This document shows positions 22,218 through 31,188 of a DNA stretch of 36,627 nucleotides, piece after piece. Source of the DNA: Cyanobacteria bacterium M_DeepCast_200m_mx_001 (lineage in GTDB: Bacteria; Cyanobacteriota; Cyanobacteriia; PCC-6307; Cyanobiaceae); the NCBI GenBank assembly GCA_016882415.1, contig VGQL01000009.1, forward strand, positions 1-36,627, read 5' to 3'. The translations under genes and the position numbers were made by a program. The notes under the pieces were generated by a model that worked only from the letters and a program-made list of their open reading frames with translations, was not told the origin of the DNA and made no database searches. Numbering within the stretch: the first letter of the stretch is position 1; each line of letters opens with the position of its first letter.

Positions 22218-24164
22218 GGTGTCGCCGCTCACCTCCTGGCCGGCGGCCAGGGAGCGCAGGATGCGGCGCATGATCTTGCCGCTGCGGGTCTTGGGCAGCG
22301 CATCGGTGAACTTGATCAGATCCGGCCGGGCGATGGGGCCGATCTCCTTGCCCACATGGCCCCGCAGTTCGGCCATCAGGGCGTCATCGCCGCTGCGGCC
22401 GGCCTCGAGGGTCACGAAGGCCACGATGCCTTCGCCCTTGAGGTCGTCGGGGCGCCCGACCACCGCCGCCTCCGCCACGGCCGGATGGCTCACCAGGGCG
22501 CTCTCGATCTCCATGGTGCCGAGGCGGTGGCCGCTGACGTTGATCACGTCGTCCACCCGGCCCATCACCCAGAAGTAGCCGTCGGCGTCGCGGCGGGCGC
22601 CGTCACCGGCGAAATAGAGGTGGGAGCCGTCGGCGGGGCGGATCTCCTCCCAGTAGCTCTTGCGGAAGCGCTCCGGATCGCCATGCACGGTGCGCATCAT
22701 TCCGGGCCAGGGGCGACGGATCGCCAGGTAGCCCCCCTGGTCGGCGGGCTGGGAGTTGCCGTCTTGGTCCACGATGTCCGCCTGGATGCCCGGCAGGGGC
22801 AGGGTGGCGGAGCCGGGCTTGGTGGGGGTGGCCCCGGGCAGGGGGCTGATCATCACGCCGCCGGTTTCCGTCTGCCACCAGGTGTCGACGATCGGGCAGC
22901 GGTTGCCTCCGATCACGTCGCGGTACCACATCCACGCCTCCGGGTTGATGGGTTCCCCCACGGTGCCGAGGATGCGCAGGGAGCTCATGTCGTAGCGGTC
23001 GGGCACCTCGCGGCCGCCCTTCATGAAGGCGCGGATCGCCGTGGGGGCGGTGTAGAAGATCGTGCAGCGCAGCTTCTGGATCAGCTCCCAGAAGGCCCCC
23101 GGGTTGCCGGGGCGCGGGGCCCCCTCGTACATCACCGTGGTGGCGCCATTGGAGAGCGGGCCGTAGACGATGTAGCTGTGGCCGGTGATCCAGCCCACGT
23201 CGGCGGTGCACCAGTGGATGTCGTCCTCGCGGATGTCGAAGATCCACTGGAAGGTGAGGTGCGCCCAGAGGTTGTAGCCGGCGGTGGTGTGCACCACCCC
23301 CTTGGGCTTGCCGGTGGAGCCGGAGGTGTAGAGCACGAACAGGCGGTCTTCGCTGGCCATCGGCTCGGCCGGGCAATCGGGGCTCTGGGCCTCCACCAGC
23401 GCATGCCACCAGTGGTCGCGACCGGGGGCCATGGCGCAGGGGCCGGCGGCCCCCGCCAGCCGCTCCACCACCAGCACGTGCTGCACGCTGGGGGCGCCGC
23501 CGTTGGCGGTGAGGGCCTCATCCACCGCCGGCTTGAGGGGCACGGGCTTGTCCTTGCGGAAGCCGCCGTCGGCGGTGATCACCGCCTTGGCCTCGCCATC
23601 GATCAGGCGATCGCGCAGGGCGTCGGCGGAGAAGCCGCCGAACACCACCGAGTGGGGGGCGCCGATGCGGGCGCAGGCCAGCATGGCGATGGCCGCCTCC
23701 GGCACCATCGGCATGTAGAGGGCCACCAGGTCGCCCTTGCCGATGCCGAGGGCCTTGAGGGCATTGGCGGCCTTGCACACCTCAGCGTGCAACTGGCGGT
23801 AGGTGAAACGGCGTTCATCGCCGGGCTCCCCTTCCCAGATCAGGGCGGTCTTGTCCGCCCGGGGGCCATTCAGGTGCCGGTCGAGGCAGTTGTAGCTGAG
23901 GTTGGTGGTGCCCCCTTCAAACCAGCGGGCGAAGGGGGGATTGCTCCAGTCGAGCACCGTGTGGAAGGGCTCGAACCAGTGCAGCTGGCTGCGGGCCTGT
24001 TCACCCCAGAAGGCGTCGGGATCGGCGTCGGCGCGGGCCACCAGGGCCCGGTAGGCCTCCAGGGAGCCGATGCGGGCGGAGGCCGCCAGGGCGGCGGGCG
24101 GTTCGAACAGACGCTGCTCCTGCAGCACGGATTCAATCCCGGAGCTGGGGGCGGCGTCGGACAT
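22173..24164 (-). CDS. acs: Acetyl-CoA synthetase (AMP-forming)
   Basis: Acs activates acetate to acetyl-CoA through acetyl-AMP. It has 663 residues from ATG 24164, the typical length; an upstream start at 24188 would add eight. The N-terminal [20 protein letters not shown] and [17 protein letters not shown] are diagnostic for Acs rather than other acyl-CoA synthetases. The AMP-binding P-loop is [16 protein letters not shown], followed by [10 protein letters not shown]. The C-terminal hinge region reads [27 protein letters not shown] carries Lys630, the residue acetylated for control in characterised Acs enzymes. It is divergent from the HAD gene and convergent with DUF1350. Confidence 0.96.
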   Translation of the reverse strand: MSDAAPSSGIESVLQEQRLFEPPAALAASARIGSLEAYRALVARADADPDAFWGEQARSQLHWFEPFHTVLDWSNPPFARWFEGGTTNLSYNCLDRHLNGPRADKTALIWEGEPGDERRFTYRQLHAEVCKAANALKALGIGKGDLVALYMPMVPEAAIAMLACARIGAPHSVVFGGFSADALRDRLIDGEAKAVITADGGFRKDKPVPLKPAVDEALTANGGAPSVQHVLVVERLAGAAGPCAMAPGRDHWWHALVEAQSPDCPAEPMASEDRLFVLYTSGSTGKPKGVVHTTAGYNLWAHLTFQWIFDIREDDIHWCTADVGWITGHSYIVYGPLSNGATTVMYEGAPRPGNPGAFWELIQKLRCTIFYTAPTAIRAFMKGGREVPDRYDMSSLRILGTVGEPINPEAWMWYRDVIGGNRCPIVDTWWQTETGGVMISPLPGATPTKPGSATLPLPGIQADIVDQDGNSQPADQGGYLAIRRPWPGMMRTVHGDPERFRKSYWEEIRPADGSHLYFAGDGARRDADGYFWVMGRVDDVINVSGHRLGTMEIESALVSHPAVAEAAVVGRPDDLKGEGIVAFVTLEAGRSGDDALMAELRGHVGKEIGPIARPDLIKFTDALPKTRSGKIMRRILRSLAAGQEVSGDTSTLEDRSVLEALRV

Positions 24165-24247
24165 GGGGCGGGAACGGCGTGCACCCATTCAAGCGAGGAA
24201 ATCCCGGGCCCCCAGCCGCTGTCACGCAGTGTCAGGCCAGCGCTAAC

Positions 24248-24252
24248 GGAGG
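24248..24252 (+). promoter_or_regulatory. Strong Shine-Dalgarno for the HAD hydrolase
   Basis: GGAGG lies 8 bases before ATG 24261 and fixes that start over the out-of-frame ATG at 24253. It is one of the few strong Shine-Dalgarno sites in the window. Confidence 0.75.
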
Positions 24253-24260
24253 ATGGATCG

Positions 24261-24941
24261 ATGGTTCTGCCCGCCGCCTGCCTGTTCGACCTGGACGGCC
24301 TGCTGCTCGACACCGAGCCGCTGCACGCCCGGGCCTGGCAGCAGGCCGCACGCCACTTCGGCCGGGAGCTGACCCCCGAGGAACTGATGGCCCTGCGGGG
24401 CCGCCGCCGGCTCGACTGCGCCGATCAGGTGCGGGGCTGGATCGCCGCCGCCGGCGGCCCGGCCCTCAGCGCCGCCGAACTGCTGGCGGTGCGCCAGCCC
24501 ATCGCCGAGGCGCTGCTGGTGCAGGCCCCGCCGATGCCGGGGGCGCCGGAGCTGGTGGAGCACTGCCACGCCGTGGGGCTGCCCATGGCCCTGGCCACCA
24601 GCAGCTCCCGCGAGGCGGTGGCCCTCAAGGCCGCGCCGCACCCCTGGCTGGCGCGCATCGGCGTGCGGGTGCACGGCGATGACCCGGAGCTGGAGCGGGG
24701 CAAGCCGGCCCCGGATGTGTTCCTGCTGGCGGCCCGGCGCCTGGGGGTGGCGGCAACGGACTGCTGGGCCTTCGAGGATTCCCCGGCGGGGGCGGCGGCG
24801 GCGGCGGCGGCCGGCTGCCGGGTGCACGTGTTGCCGCCGCCGCACCTGGATGGGCCGGCCCTGGAGCGCAGCTACCCGGGGGAGCCCACCCTGCTCAGCA
24901 ACCTGCACCAGGTGATCCGGGCGCTGGAGGCCGCCCCGTGA
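24261..24941 (+). CDS. HAD-superfamily hydrolase, beta-phosphoglucomutase/phosphatase-like
   Basis: A 226-residue haloacid-dehalogenase-type phosphatase. Motif I is FDLDGLLLDTE with nucleophile Asp10 and acid/base Asp12, then a helical cap (about 17-80). Motif II is ATSSSRE, motif III Lys is in ERGKPAPDVFLLAA, and motif IV is FEDSPAGAAAA. This layout is subfamily IA and resembles beta-phosphoglucomutase, phosphoglycolate phosphatase-like and sugar-phosphate phosphatases; the substrate cannot be fixed. The start is set by GGAGG eight bases upstream. An uninterrupted Ala tract after motif IV is coded by a GGC/GCG repeat. It ends 18 bases before the convergent sds gene. Confidence 0.9.
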   Translation: MVLPAACLFDLDGLLLDTEPLHARAWQQAARHFGRELTPEELMALRGRRRLDCADQVRGWIAAAGGPALSAAELLAVRQPIAEALLVQAPPMPGAPELVEHCHAVGLPMALATSSSREAVALKAAPHPWLARIGVRVHGDDPELERGKPAPDVFLLAARRLGVAATDCWAFEDSPAGAAAAAAAGCRVHVLPPPHLDGPALERSYPGEPTLLSNLHQVIRALEAAP

Positions 24942-24959
24942 AACGGGGCCGTGAGGCGC

Positions 24960-25931
24960 TCAGTACAGCCGGCTGAGCACGAATTCCGGCAGGGCCAGCA
25001 GGGCGCTGCGGCTTTCGGAGGCGGGCAGCCAGGTGAGGGCCTCGCGGGCCTCGTTGGCGAAGCCCTCCGCCAGGGTGCGGGAGCGCTGGATGGCGGCGCT
25101 GCCGCGCACCAGCTCGAGGGCCTGCTCCAGGTCGCCCTCCTGGCTGAATTCCCGCTCGATCAGGCCCGCCAGGGCGGGGCGCTCCTCGAGGGCGTAGAGG
25201 GCGGGGGCGGTGAGGTAGCCGCTGGCCAGGTCGCTGGCGGCGGGCTTGCCCAGCTGCTGGTCGCTGCCGGTGAAATCGAGGATGTCATCCACCACCTGGA
25301 AGGCCAGGCCCAGCTGGCGGCCGAAGCGGTAGAGGCTGTCGAGCTGGGATGCGGGCAGGCCGCTGAGCACCCCGGCGGCGCGGGCGCTGTTGGCGATCAG
25401 GGAGGCGGTTTTGCAGTAGCTCTTCTCGAGGTAGGTCTCGAAGCTCTGGCCGGTGTCGTAGCGGAACAGGCCCTGGCGCACCTCGCCATCGGCCAGGTCC
25501 ATGATCACGCGGGAGAGCAGCTTCACCACCTCGAGGTCGTCGAGGTTGGCCAGGTGCCAGCTGGCCTGGGCGAAGAGGAAATCGCCCGCCAGCACCGCCA
25601 CCCGATGGTTGAAGCGGCTGTGCACGGTGTCCACGCCGCGGCGGGTGGAGGCCTCATCCACCACGTCGTCGTGCACGAGCGAGGCGGTGTGGATCATTTC
25701 GGTGATCTCCGCCAGGCGCCGGTGGCGGCTGGAGAGCTCCCCATCGGCGGCCAGGGCACGGGAGATCAGCAGCACGATGCCGGGGCGCAGGCGCTTGCCG
25801 CCGGCGCTGAACAGGTGCTCGGCGGCGGCCTGCAGGATCGGGTGGCCGGCGCCGATCAGGCTGCGCAGATCACTGAGCAGAGCCTCAAGGTCGGCCTCGA
25901 CGGGCTGAAGCAGCTCTGCAACCGTGGCCAT
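24960..25931 (-). CDS. sds: Solanesyl (all-trans polyprenyl) diphosphate synthase
   Basis: A trans-prenyltransferase of 323 residues that by family builds the C45 side chain used for plastoquinone-9. The first Asp-rich motif is LVHDDVVDEASTRRG (Asp88, Asp89, Asp92), and the second is VVDDILDFTG (Asp215, Asp216, Asp219). GGKRLRPGIVLL binds the isopentenyl substrate. Long-chain rather than GGPP synthase is inferred from the small residues before the first motif and the overall cyanobacterial Sds pattern; chain length needs an assay. It is 51 bases downstream of murI on the same strand, with a TAGGAT box in the gap. Confidence 0.9.
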   Translation of the reverse strand: MATVAELLQPVEADLEALLSDLRSLIGAGHPILQAAAEHLFSAGGKRLRPGIVLLISRALAADGELSSRHRRLAEITEMIHTASLVHDDVVDEASTRRGVDTVHSRFNHRVAVLAGDFLFAQASWHLANLDDLEVVKLLSRVIMDLADGEVRQGLFRYDTGQSFETYLEKSYCKTASLIANSARAAGVLSGLPASQLDSLYRFGRQLGLAFQVVDDILDFTGSDQQLGKPAASDLASGYLTAPALYALEERPALAGLIEREFSQEGDLEQALELVRGSAAIQRSRTLAEGFANEAREALTWLPASESRSALLALPEFVLSRLY

Positions 25932-25950
25932 GTCCCCCTGCGGCGCCGCG

Positions 25951-25956
25951 ATCCTA
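25951..25956 (-). promoter_or_regulatory. Candidate -10 element for sds
   Basis: On the minus strand TAGGAT (in CCTAGGAT) lies 19 bases before the sds ATG in the 51-base gap after murI. Confidence 0.4.
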
Positions 25957-25982
25957 GGAGGCGCGGGCCTCGGGCCGCTGGC

Positions 25983-26822
25983 TCAGGCGGGGGCCAGCAC
26001 CGCCTCCCCCTCAGGGTTGCGGCACCAGCGCAGCGCCTGGCTGCGGCAATCGGCCCCCACCAGCCGCGCCACGGCCCGATCGAAGGCCGCGGCCTCGCCG
26101 GTGGTGAGGAAGCGGTGCGGTGGCGCCGGCAGCGCCCCGGGCGCCAGGCGCAGGCCCTGCTGCTCCAGCACCTCCCCCAGGTGACGGGCCACGGCGGGGG
26201 CGGGGTCGAGCACCGCCAGGCCGGGCCCCACCAGGCGCCGGATCGCCTCGATCACAAAGGGGTAGTGGGTGCAGCCCAGCACGATCGTGTCGGCGCCGGC
26301 CGCCAGCATCGGATCGAGGAAGCGCCGCAGGGTGGCATCGCAGTGGGGGCCCTCCAGCTGCCCCTGCTCCACCAGGTCCGCCAGGCCGATGCACACCTGC
26401 TCCACCACCTGCACCGAGCCGGCGCAGCGGCCCACGGTGGCCCGGTAGAGCTCCCCCTGGAAGGTGGCGGGGGTGGCCATCACCCCCACCACACCGCTGC
26501 GGGTGATGGCCACCGCCGGCTTCACCGCCGGCTCCAGCCCGAGGATCGGCAGCTGGGGGAAGCGCTGGCGCAGGGGCTGCAGGGCCACCGCCGAGGCGGT
26601 GTTGCAGGCCACCACAATCGCCTTGCAGCCTTCCCGCACGAGGTGGTCGGTGATGGCCAGGCAATGGCCCTGGATCTCGGCGGCGCTGCGGTTGCCGTAG
26701 GGCACATGGGCCTGGTCCGCCAGGTAGAGCACCGTTTCGCCAGGGAGGTGATGCACCACCTGGCGCCACACACTGAGGCCCCCCACACCGGAATCGAAGA
26801 TGCCGATCGGGGCCTGGCTCAT
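25983..26822 (-). CDS. murI: Glutamate racemase
   Basis: MurI makes D-glutamate for peptidoglycan. It has 279 residues from ATG 26822. The catalytic cysteines are Cys73 in VACNTASAVAL and Cys184 in LGCTHYPF, and the N-terminal IFDSGVGGLSV carries Asp10 and Ser11. PYGNRS near residues 41-46 completes the active site. The start overlaps the amidase stop by four bases, so amidase and racemase are translationally coupled, a cell-wall pairing. No UDP-MurNAc-Ala-binding extension of the E. coli regulatory type is visible. Confidence 0.96.
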   Translation of the reverse strand: MSQAPIGIFDSGVGGLSVWRQVVHHLPGETVLYLADQAHVPYGNRSAAEIQGHCLAITDHLVREGCKAIVVACNTASAVALQPLRQRFPQLPILGLEPAVKPAVAITRSGVVGVMATPATFQGELYRATVGRCAGSVQVVEQVCIGLADLVEQGQLEGPHCDATLRRFLDPMLAAGADTIVLGCTHYPFVIEAIRRLVGPGLAVLDPAPAVARHLGEVLEQQGLRLAPGALPAPPHRFLTTGEAAAFDRAVARLVGADCRSQALRWCRNPEGEAVLAPA

Positions 26823-27943
26823 GGGTTGGCCACCAGGTAATTGAGCAGGCCGGTGGCGATGGCCACGGCCATGCGCTGGCGGAAGGCCGGATCGGCAAGC
26901 CGCGGCGAATCCAGCTGGCCGGTGACGAAGCCCATCTCCGCCAGGGCCGAGGGCATCACCGTGCGGCGGATCACGAAGTAGCGGCCCGGGCGGGCGCCGC
27001 GGTCGGGGCTGCCGGGGGCCACCCGCAGCATCTGGGTCTGCACCGCCTCCGCCAGGCGGCGGGAGCGGCCGTCCTGGAAATAGAAGGTTTCGATGCCGTT
27101 CACATCCGGCCGCGACAGGCTCAGGGCGTTGGCGTGGATGCTCAGGAAGAGATCGGCGCGGTTGTTGTTGGCCAGGGCCACCCGCGGGGGCAGATCCACA
27201 TCCACCTCCGAGGTGCGGGTGAGCAGCACCTCCACCCCCCTGGCCTGCAGCAGCTGGGCCACCTGCAGGCTCACATCCAGCACCACATCGGTTTCCCGCA
27301 GGCCGTTGATGCCCACGGCACCGGGGTCGGGGCCGCCGTGGCCCGGATCGATCACCACCCGATAGCGGCCGCGGGGCACCTCCGGCAGGGTCTCGGCCGA
27401 GGGCAGCGGCCCGCGGGATCGCTCGAACTCCAGCGGCGGACGGGCGCGCCAGCTGGGGCCGGCCGCCGCCTCCACATCCCCCTCACCGATGGGCTCCAGG
27501 GGGCCGAGGTTGGTGCCGAACACCATCTGCCAGCGCTCGGCGCTGGTGCCCACCAACCGCAGGGCGCGGGGGTCGAGGCGGGTGCCGGGGCGGAATTCCA
27601 CCACCAGGCGGGTGGTGCTGTCGTTGGGGCGCCCCACCCGCACCTGGCGGATCAGGCCGTTGCCCCCCACGGTGCGGCTGCGCTGGGGTGCCCCCGGCAG
27701 GTCGATCCACACCCGCGGCCCCTGGCCGAAGCGCCCCTCTTCAAAGAAGGCCTGCAGGGAGGAGCCCGGCGGCGTGCGCAGCTCCAGCACCCCCTCGGCG
27801 GTAATGCGCCAGGCGGCCAGGGCACTGGCGGCCCAGGCGGGCAGGGCCGAGAGCAAGGCCAGGCCACCCCCCAGGGGCAGGGCCGCCGCCAGCAGCAACC
27901 CCGGCAGCCGCGCCCGCAGGCGGTGGAACAGGGGGCGCCTCAC
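26819..27943 (-). CDS. N-acetylmuramoyl-L-alanine amidase (AmiC-like, Amidase_3)
   Basis: An exported peptidoglycan hydrolase of 374 residues from GTG 27943. An Arg-rich n-region and a long hydrophobic segment end at AWA near residue 38, giving a signal peptide. Residues about 42-145 resemble an AMIN-type localisation domain. Amidase_3 begins at VVIDPGHGGPDPGAVG; the zinc ligands are His202, Glu217 and His270 (SIHANA), and the catalytic Glu is Glu336 in ALAEMGFVTG. It cuts the bond between MurNAc and the stem peptide, normally at division sites. It starts three bases after the nitrilase stop and overlaps murI by four bases. Confidence 0.93.
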   Translation of the reverse strand: MRRPLFHRLRARLPGLLLAAALPLGGGLALLSALPAWAASALAAWRITAEGVLELRTPPGSSLQAFFEEGRFGQGPRVWIDLPGAPQRSRTVGGNGLIRQVRVGRPNDSTTRLVVEFRPGTRLDPRALRLVGTSAERWQMVFGTNLGPLEPIGEGDVEAAAGPSWRARPPLEFERSRGPLPSAETLPEVPRGRYRVVIDPGHGGPDPGAVGINGLRETDVVLDVSLQVAQLLQARGVEVLLTRTSEVDVDLPPRVALANNNRADLFLSIHANALSLSRPDVNGIETFYFQDGRSRRLAEAVQTQMLRVAPGSPDRGARPGRYFVIRRTVMPSALAEMGFVTGQLDSPRLADPAFRQRMAVAIATGLLNYLVANP

Positions 27944-27946
27944 CGC

Positions 27947-28765
27947 TCAGAACAGGGCGGGACGCCGGTGCTGGAGGCTGGGCATCTGGGCCTGGATGCG
28001 CTGGCGGTGGGCCACATCCACGGGGGCCACCGCCTGGCCGGGGCCGGTGCCGGCGTCCGCCAGCACGGTGCCCCAGGGGTCGATCACCAGGGCGTGGCCA
28101 TGGGTTTGGCGGCGGGCGCCGTGGCTGCCGGTCTGGGCCGGGGCCACCACATAGGTGGTGTTCTCGATCGCCCGGGCCTGCAGCAGCACCTGCCAGTGGT
28201 CCTTGCCGGTGAAGGCGGTGAAGGCCGCCGGAATGAACAGCACGTCGGCGCCGGCCCCCGCCAGGTGGCGGTAGAGCTCGGGGAAGCGCACGTCGTAACA
28301 GATGGAGAGGCCCACGCGGCACAGCCCCGGCACCTCCACCACCGGTGGCAGCTCCCCGCCGGGCTTCACCGTGGCCGACTCGCGGTAGGTGTTGCCGTCG
28401 GGCAGGTCCACATCGAAGAGGTGGATTTTGTCGTAGGTGGCCAGGATCTGGCCGTCCTTGCCCACCAGCTCGGCGCGGTTGCTGGTGAGGCGATCGCCGG
28501 CGGGCACGGGGTAGCCGCCCCCCAGGAGGGTCACCTGGTAGCGGCGGGCCATGGTCACCAGGAAGCGCTGGGCCCGCTCCGCCAGGGTGGGGGCCAACTC
28601 AAGCCGCTGGTCGTCGTCGCCCATGAAGGCGAAGTTCTCGGGCAGACCCACCAGGTCGGCGCCACGGCGGGCCGCCAGGTCGATCTGTTCCTCGGCGGCG
28701 GCGAAGTTTTGCTCGGGATCAGCCGTGCTGTTGAGCTGGATCGCTGCCGCGAGAAAGCTGGTCAA
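27947..28765 (-). CDS. Nitrilase-superfamily amidohydrolase (Nit1/Nit2-like)
   Basis: A carbon-nitrogen hydrolase of 272 residues, apparently starting at TTG 28765; no ATG or GTG precedes the domain. The triad is Glu43 (LPENFAFMG), Lys113 (YDKIHLFD) and Cys156 (LSICYDVRFPELYR). The HLFDVDLPDG and NTTYVVAPAQTG segments are typical of the Nit branch that hydrolyses deaminated glutathione or omega-amidated keto acids. The exact substrate is not provable from sequence. It is the first gene of the nitrilase-amidase-murI run, with 48 bases separating it from the comB stop. Confidence 0.9.
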   Translation of the reverse strand: MTSFLAAAIQLNSTADPEQNFAAAEEQIDLAARRGADLVGLPENFAFMGDDDQRLELAPTLAERAQRFLVTMARRYQVTLLGGGYPVPAGDRLTSNRAELVGKDGQILATYDKIHLFDVDLPDGNTYRESATVKPGGELPPVVEVPGLCRVGLSICYDVRFPELYRHLAGAGADVLFIPAAFTAFTGKDHWQVLLQARAIENTTYVVAPAQTGSHGARRQTHGHALVIDPWGTVLADAGTGPGQAVAPVDVAHRQRIQAQMPSLQHRRPALF

Positions 28766-28789
28766 AACTGGATTTCCACCGCCGGCCGC

Positions 28790-28795
28790 ACTGTA
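28790..28795 (-). promoter_or_regulatory. Candidate -10 element for the nitrilase-amidase-murI run
   Basis: On the minus strand TACAGT lies 24 bases before the nitrilase TTG start, in the short gap after comB. It fits TANNNT. Confidence 0.35.
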
Positions 28796-28813
28796 AGGGG
28801 GCTGGCAAACGGC

Positions 28814-29569
28814 TCAAGCCGCCTGCAACACCCCGGGGCTGGTCTGGGTGGGCACGATCGTGAGGTTGTCCACCGCGGCGCAGCAGGCGAAATCGGCGTC
28901 GTGGTTGCCGATGCCGATCAGCCGCTGGCCGTGGCTGGCGGCCCGCAGGCAGGTTTCGGTGTCGTGGTGCCACTGCTGCCAGAGGGCCAGGGCCGCCAGG
29001 GCTTCGTCGTTGCCGCAGCGCACCCCCACATGGGGCGACACCGCCAGCTCCAGGGCGGCGGACACCACCGCCCCGGCCGCCAGGCTGTCCTCGAGGGAAT
29101 AGTCGCCCTCCCAGCCGCTGCCCACGATCCACACCCGGGCGGCGTTGCGCTCGATCAGGCGCCGGGCCACGGCGGTGCGGTTGGGCAGGCAGGCGGTGAG
29201 CAGCAGCGGCACCGCCTTCACCGCATCGAGGGAGCGGGTGCCGTTGGTGGTGCTCATGAAGATGCGTTTGCCCCCCACCAGTTCCGGCGTCACCGCCAGG
29301 GGGGAATTGCCCAGGTCGTAGCCGTCCACCCGCTTGCCGCCGCGCTCGCCGGCCCGCAGGCGCTGCTCGGCGGGCCAGGCGGCGGCCGCCGTCTCCAGGG
29401 CCCCCAGGTCGGCGAAGGCCTGGATCGCCTCGGCGCCGTTCTGCAGCGACCAGGCGATGGTGGTGGTGGCCCGCAGCACATCGATCACCACCGCGGCGTC
29501 GGGGCCGCCCTCCGCCACCGGCAACACCGCCGGCACGCACTCAGAGGTATGGAAATAGGAGATCTGCAC
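28814..29569 (-). CDS. ComB/2-phosphosulfolactate phosphatase family protein
   Basis: A 251-residue protein from GTG 29569 matching the ComB family: the [21 protein letters not shown] motif near residues 27-47, then [28 protein letters not shown] and a C-terminal [17 protein letters not shown]. ComB removes phosphate from 2-phosphosulfolactate in coenzyme M synthesis of methanogens. Cyanobacteria do not make coenzyme M, so the substrate here is unknown; sulfolactate metabolism or another phosphate ester are possibilities. It is divergent from ubiD, with 61 bases between starts. Confidence 0.87.
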   Translation of the reverse strand: MQISYFHTSECVPAVLPVAEGGPDAAVVIDVLRATTTIAWSLQNGAEAIQAFADLGALETAAAAWPAEQRLRAGERGGKRVDGYDLGNSPLAVTPELVGGKRIFMSTTNGTRSLDAVKAVPLLLTACLPNRTAVARRLIERNAARVWIVGSGWEGDYSLEDSLAAGAVVSAALELAVSPHVGVRCGNDEALAALALWQQWHHDTETCLRAASHGQRLIGIGNHDADFACCAAVDNLTIVPTQTSPGVLQAA

Positions 29570-29595
29570 GGCCGCGGTGGCGGGAGGGGTGCGTC

Positions 29596-29601
29596 ACAGT
29601 A
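29596..29601 (-). promoter_or_regulatory. Candidate -10 element for comB
   Basis: On the minus strand TACTGT lies 26 bases before the comB GTG start, in the divergent gap with ubiD. Confidence 0.3.
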
Positions 29602-29630
29602 GGCACCACCAGGCCGGTTATCGGAGTGTG

Positions 29631-31181
29631 ATGGGATCCCGGCGTGATCTGCGCGGCTTTCTTGAGCTGCTTGAGCAACGGGGGCAGCTGCGGCGGATCA
29701 GCGCGCCGGTGGATCCGGACCTCGAACTCTCCGCCATCGCCGATCGGGTGCTGGGCTGCGGCGGCCCGGCCCTGCTGTTCGAGAACGTGATCGGCAGCAC
29801 CATGCCGGTGGCCGTGAACCTGATGGGCACCGTGGAGCGGGTGCTCTGGAGCATGGGCATGGAGCGGGCCGAGGAGCTCGAGCAGCTGGGGGAGCGGCTG
29901 GCCCTGCTGCAGCAGCCCCGCCCCCCCAAGGGGGCCCAGGAGGCCCTGCGCTTCGGTTCGGTGCTGCTGGATCTGCTCAAGGCCAAGCCCGACCTCGACC
30001 TGCTGCCCCCCTGCCACCAGCAGGTGTTCCGCGGCGAGCAGGTGAACCTCGATGCCCTGCCGCTGCTGCGGCCCTGGCCGGGGGATGCGGGGCGGATCAT
30101 CACCCTGGGGCTGGTGATCACCAAGGACCCGCAAACCGGCACCCCCAACGTGGGCGTGTACCGGCTGCAGCAGCAGTCGCTGAACACGATGACCGTGCAC
30201 TGGCTGAGCGTGCGCGGCGGGGCGCGCCACCTGCGCAAGGCGGCGGAACTGGGCAAACCCCTGGAGATCGCCGTGGCCATCGGCGTGCACCCGCTGCTGG
30301 TGATGGCCGCCGCCACCCCGATCCCGGTGCAGCTGAGTGAATGGCTGTTCGCCGGGCTCTACGCCGGCGAAGGGGTGCGGCTGGCCAAATGCAAGACCGT
30401 CGACCTGGAGGTGCCCAGCCACAGCGAAGTGGTGCTGGAGGGCACGATCACCCCCGGCGAAGTGCTGCCCGATGGCCCCTTCGGCGACCACATGGGCTTC
30501 TACGGCGGTGTGGAGGATTCGCCCCTGGTGCGCATCCAGTGCGTCACCCAGCGGCGCGACCCGATCTACTTCACCACCTTCAGCGGCCGGCCCCCCAAGG
30601 AGGACGCGATGCTCGCCATCGCCCTCAACCGCATCTACACGCCGATCCTGCGGCAGCAGATCCCGGAGATCGTGGATTTCTTCCTGCCGATGGAGGGGCT
30701 CAGCTACAAGCTGGCGGTGATCGCCATCGACAAGGCCTACCCCGGCCAGGCGCGCCGCGCCGCCATGGCCTTCTGGAGCGCCCTGCCCCAGTTCACGTAT
30801 ACGAAGTTCGTGGTGGTGGTGGACAAGGCGATCAACATCCGCGATCCGCGCCAGGTGATCTGGGCCATCAGCGCCCTGGTGGACCCCCAGCGCGACCTGA
30901 TGGTGGTGGAGAACACCCCCTTCGACACGCTCGATTTCGCCAGCGAACAGCTGGGGCTGGGGGGCCGCCTGGCCATCGATGCCACCACCAAGGTGGGGCC
31001 GGAGCGCAACCACCCCTGGGGGGAACCGCTGGCGCGGCCGGCGGAGCTGGAGGCGCGGCTGGATGGGCGCTGGGCGGAGCTGGGGCTGGCGGATGTGGGC
31101 CAGAGCGACCCCGACCCGGCCCTGTTCGGCTACGCCCTCGAGCAGGTGCTGCAGCGGCTGGCGGCCGGCGCGCGGGGCTGA
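29631..31181 (+). CDS. ubiD: UbiD-family decarboxylase
   Basis: A prenylated-FMN-dependent decarboxylase of 516 residues from ATG 29631, beginning MGSRRDLRGFLELLEQRGQ; the frame runs upstream to 29577, but that part is not family-like. Core features are VGVYRLQQQSLNTMTVHW, KCKTVDLEVPSHSEVVLEG with conserved Glu, DGPFGDHMGFYGG, and RNHPWGEPL. In cyanobacteria UbiD-type enzymes are taken to decarboxylate 4-hydroxy-3-solanesylbenzoate on the way to plastoquinone, which fits sds 4 kb away. ubiX, which makes the cofactor, is not in the window. The stop is 7 bases before the Rrf2-like start. Confidence 0.92.
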   Translation: MGSRRDLRGFLELLEQRGQLRRISAPVDPDLELSAIADRVLGCGGPALLFENVIGSTMPVAVNLMGTVERVLWSMGMERAEELEQLGERLALLQQPRPPKGAQEALRFGSVLLDLLKAKPDLDLLPPCHQQVFRGEQVNLDALPLLRPWPGDAGRIITLGLVITKDPQTGTPNVGVYRLQQQSLNTMTVHWLSVRGGARHLRKAAELGKPLEIAVAIGVHPLLVMAAATPIPVQLSEWLFAGLYAGEGVRLAKCKTVDLEVPSHSEVVLEGTITPGEVLPDGPFGDHMGFYGGVEDSPLVRIQCVTQRRDPIYFTTFSGRPPKEDAMLAIALNRIYTPILRQQIPEIVDFFLPMEGLSYKLAVIAIDKAYPGQARRAAMAFWSALPQFTYTKFVVVVDKAINIRDPRQVIWAISALVDPQRDLMVVENTPFDTLDFASEQLGLGGRLAIDATTKVGPERNHPWGEPLARPAELEARLDGRWAELGLADVGQSDPDPALFGYALEQVLQRLAAGARG

Positions 31182-31188
31182 GGCCGCC

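Noticed and set aside
22356-24941. 861-residue plus-strand open frame opposite acs, ending in the HAD gene
   Set aside because: Only the last 226 codons (from ATG 24261) code for a recognisable protein. The rest is a His/Gly/Ala-rich frame produced by reading a GC-rich gene backwards.
1812-28497. HIP1 palindromes (GCGATCGC) at 1812, 23607 and 28490
   Set aside because: Three copies in 36.6 kb is close to chance at this GC content; not enriched as in HIP1-rich cyanobacteria.
27134-29602. 822-residue plus-strand frame opposite the amidase, nitrilase and comB genes
   Set aside because: It spans three real minus-strand genes and has no domain of its own.
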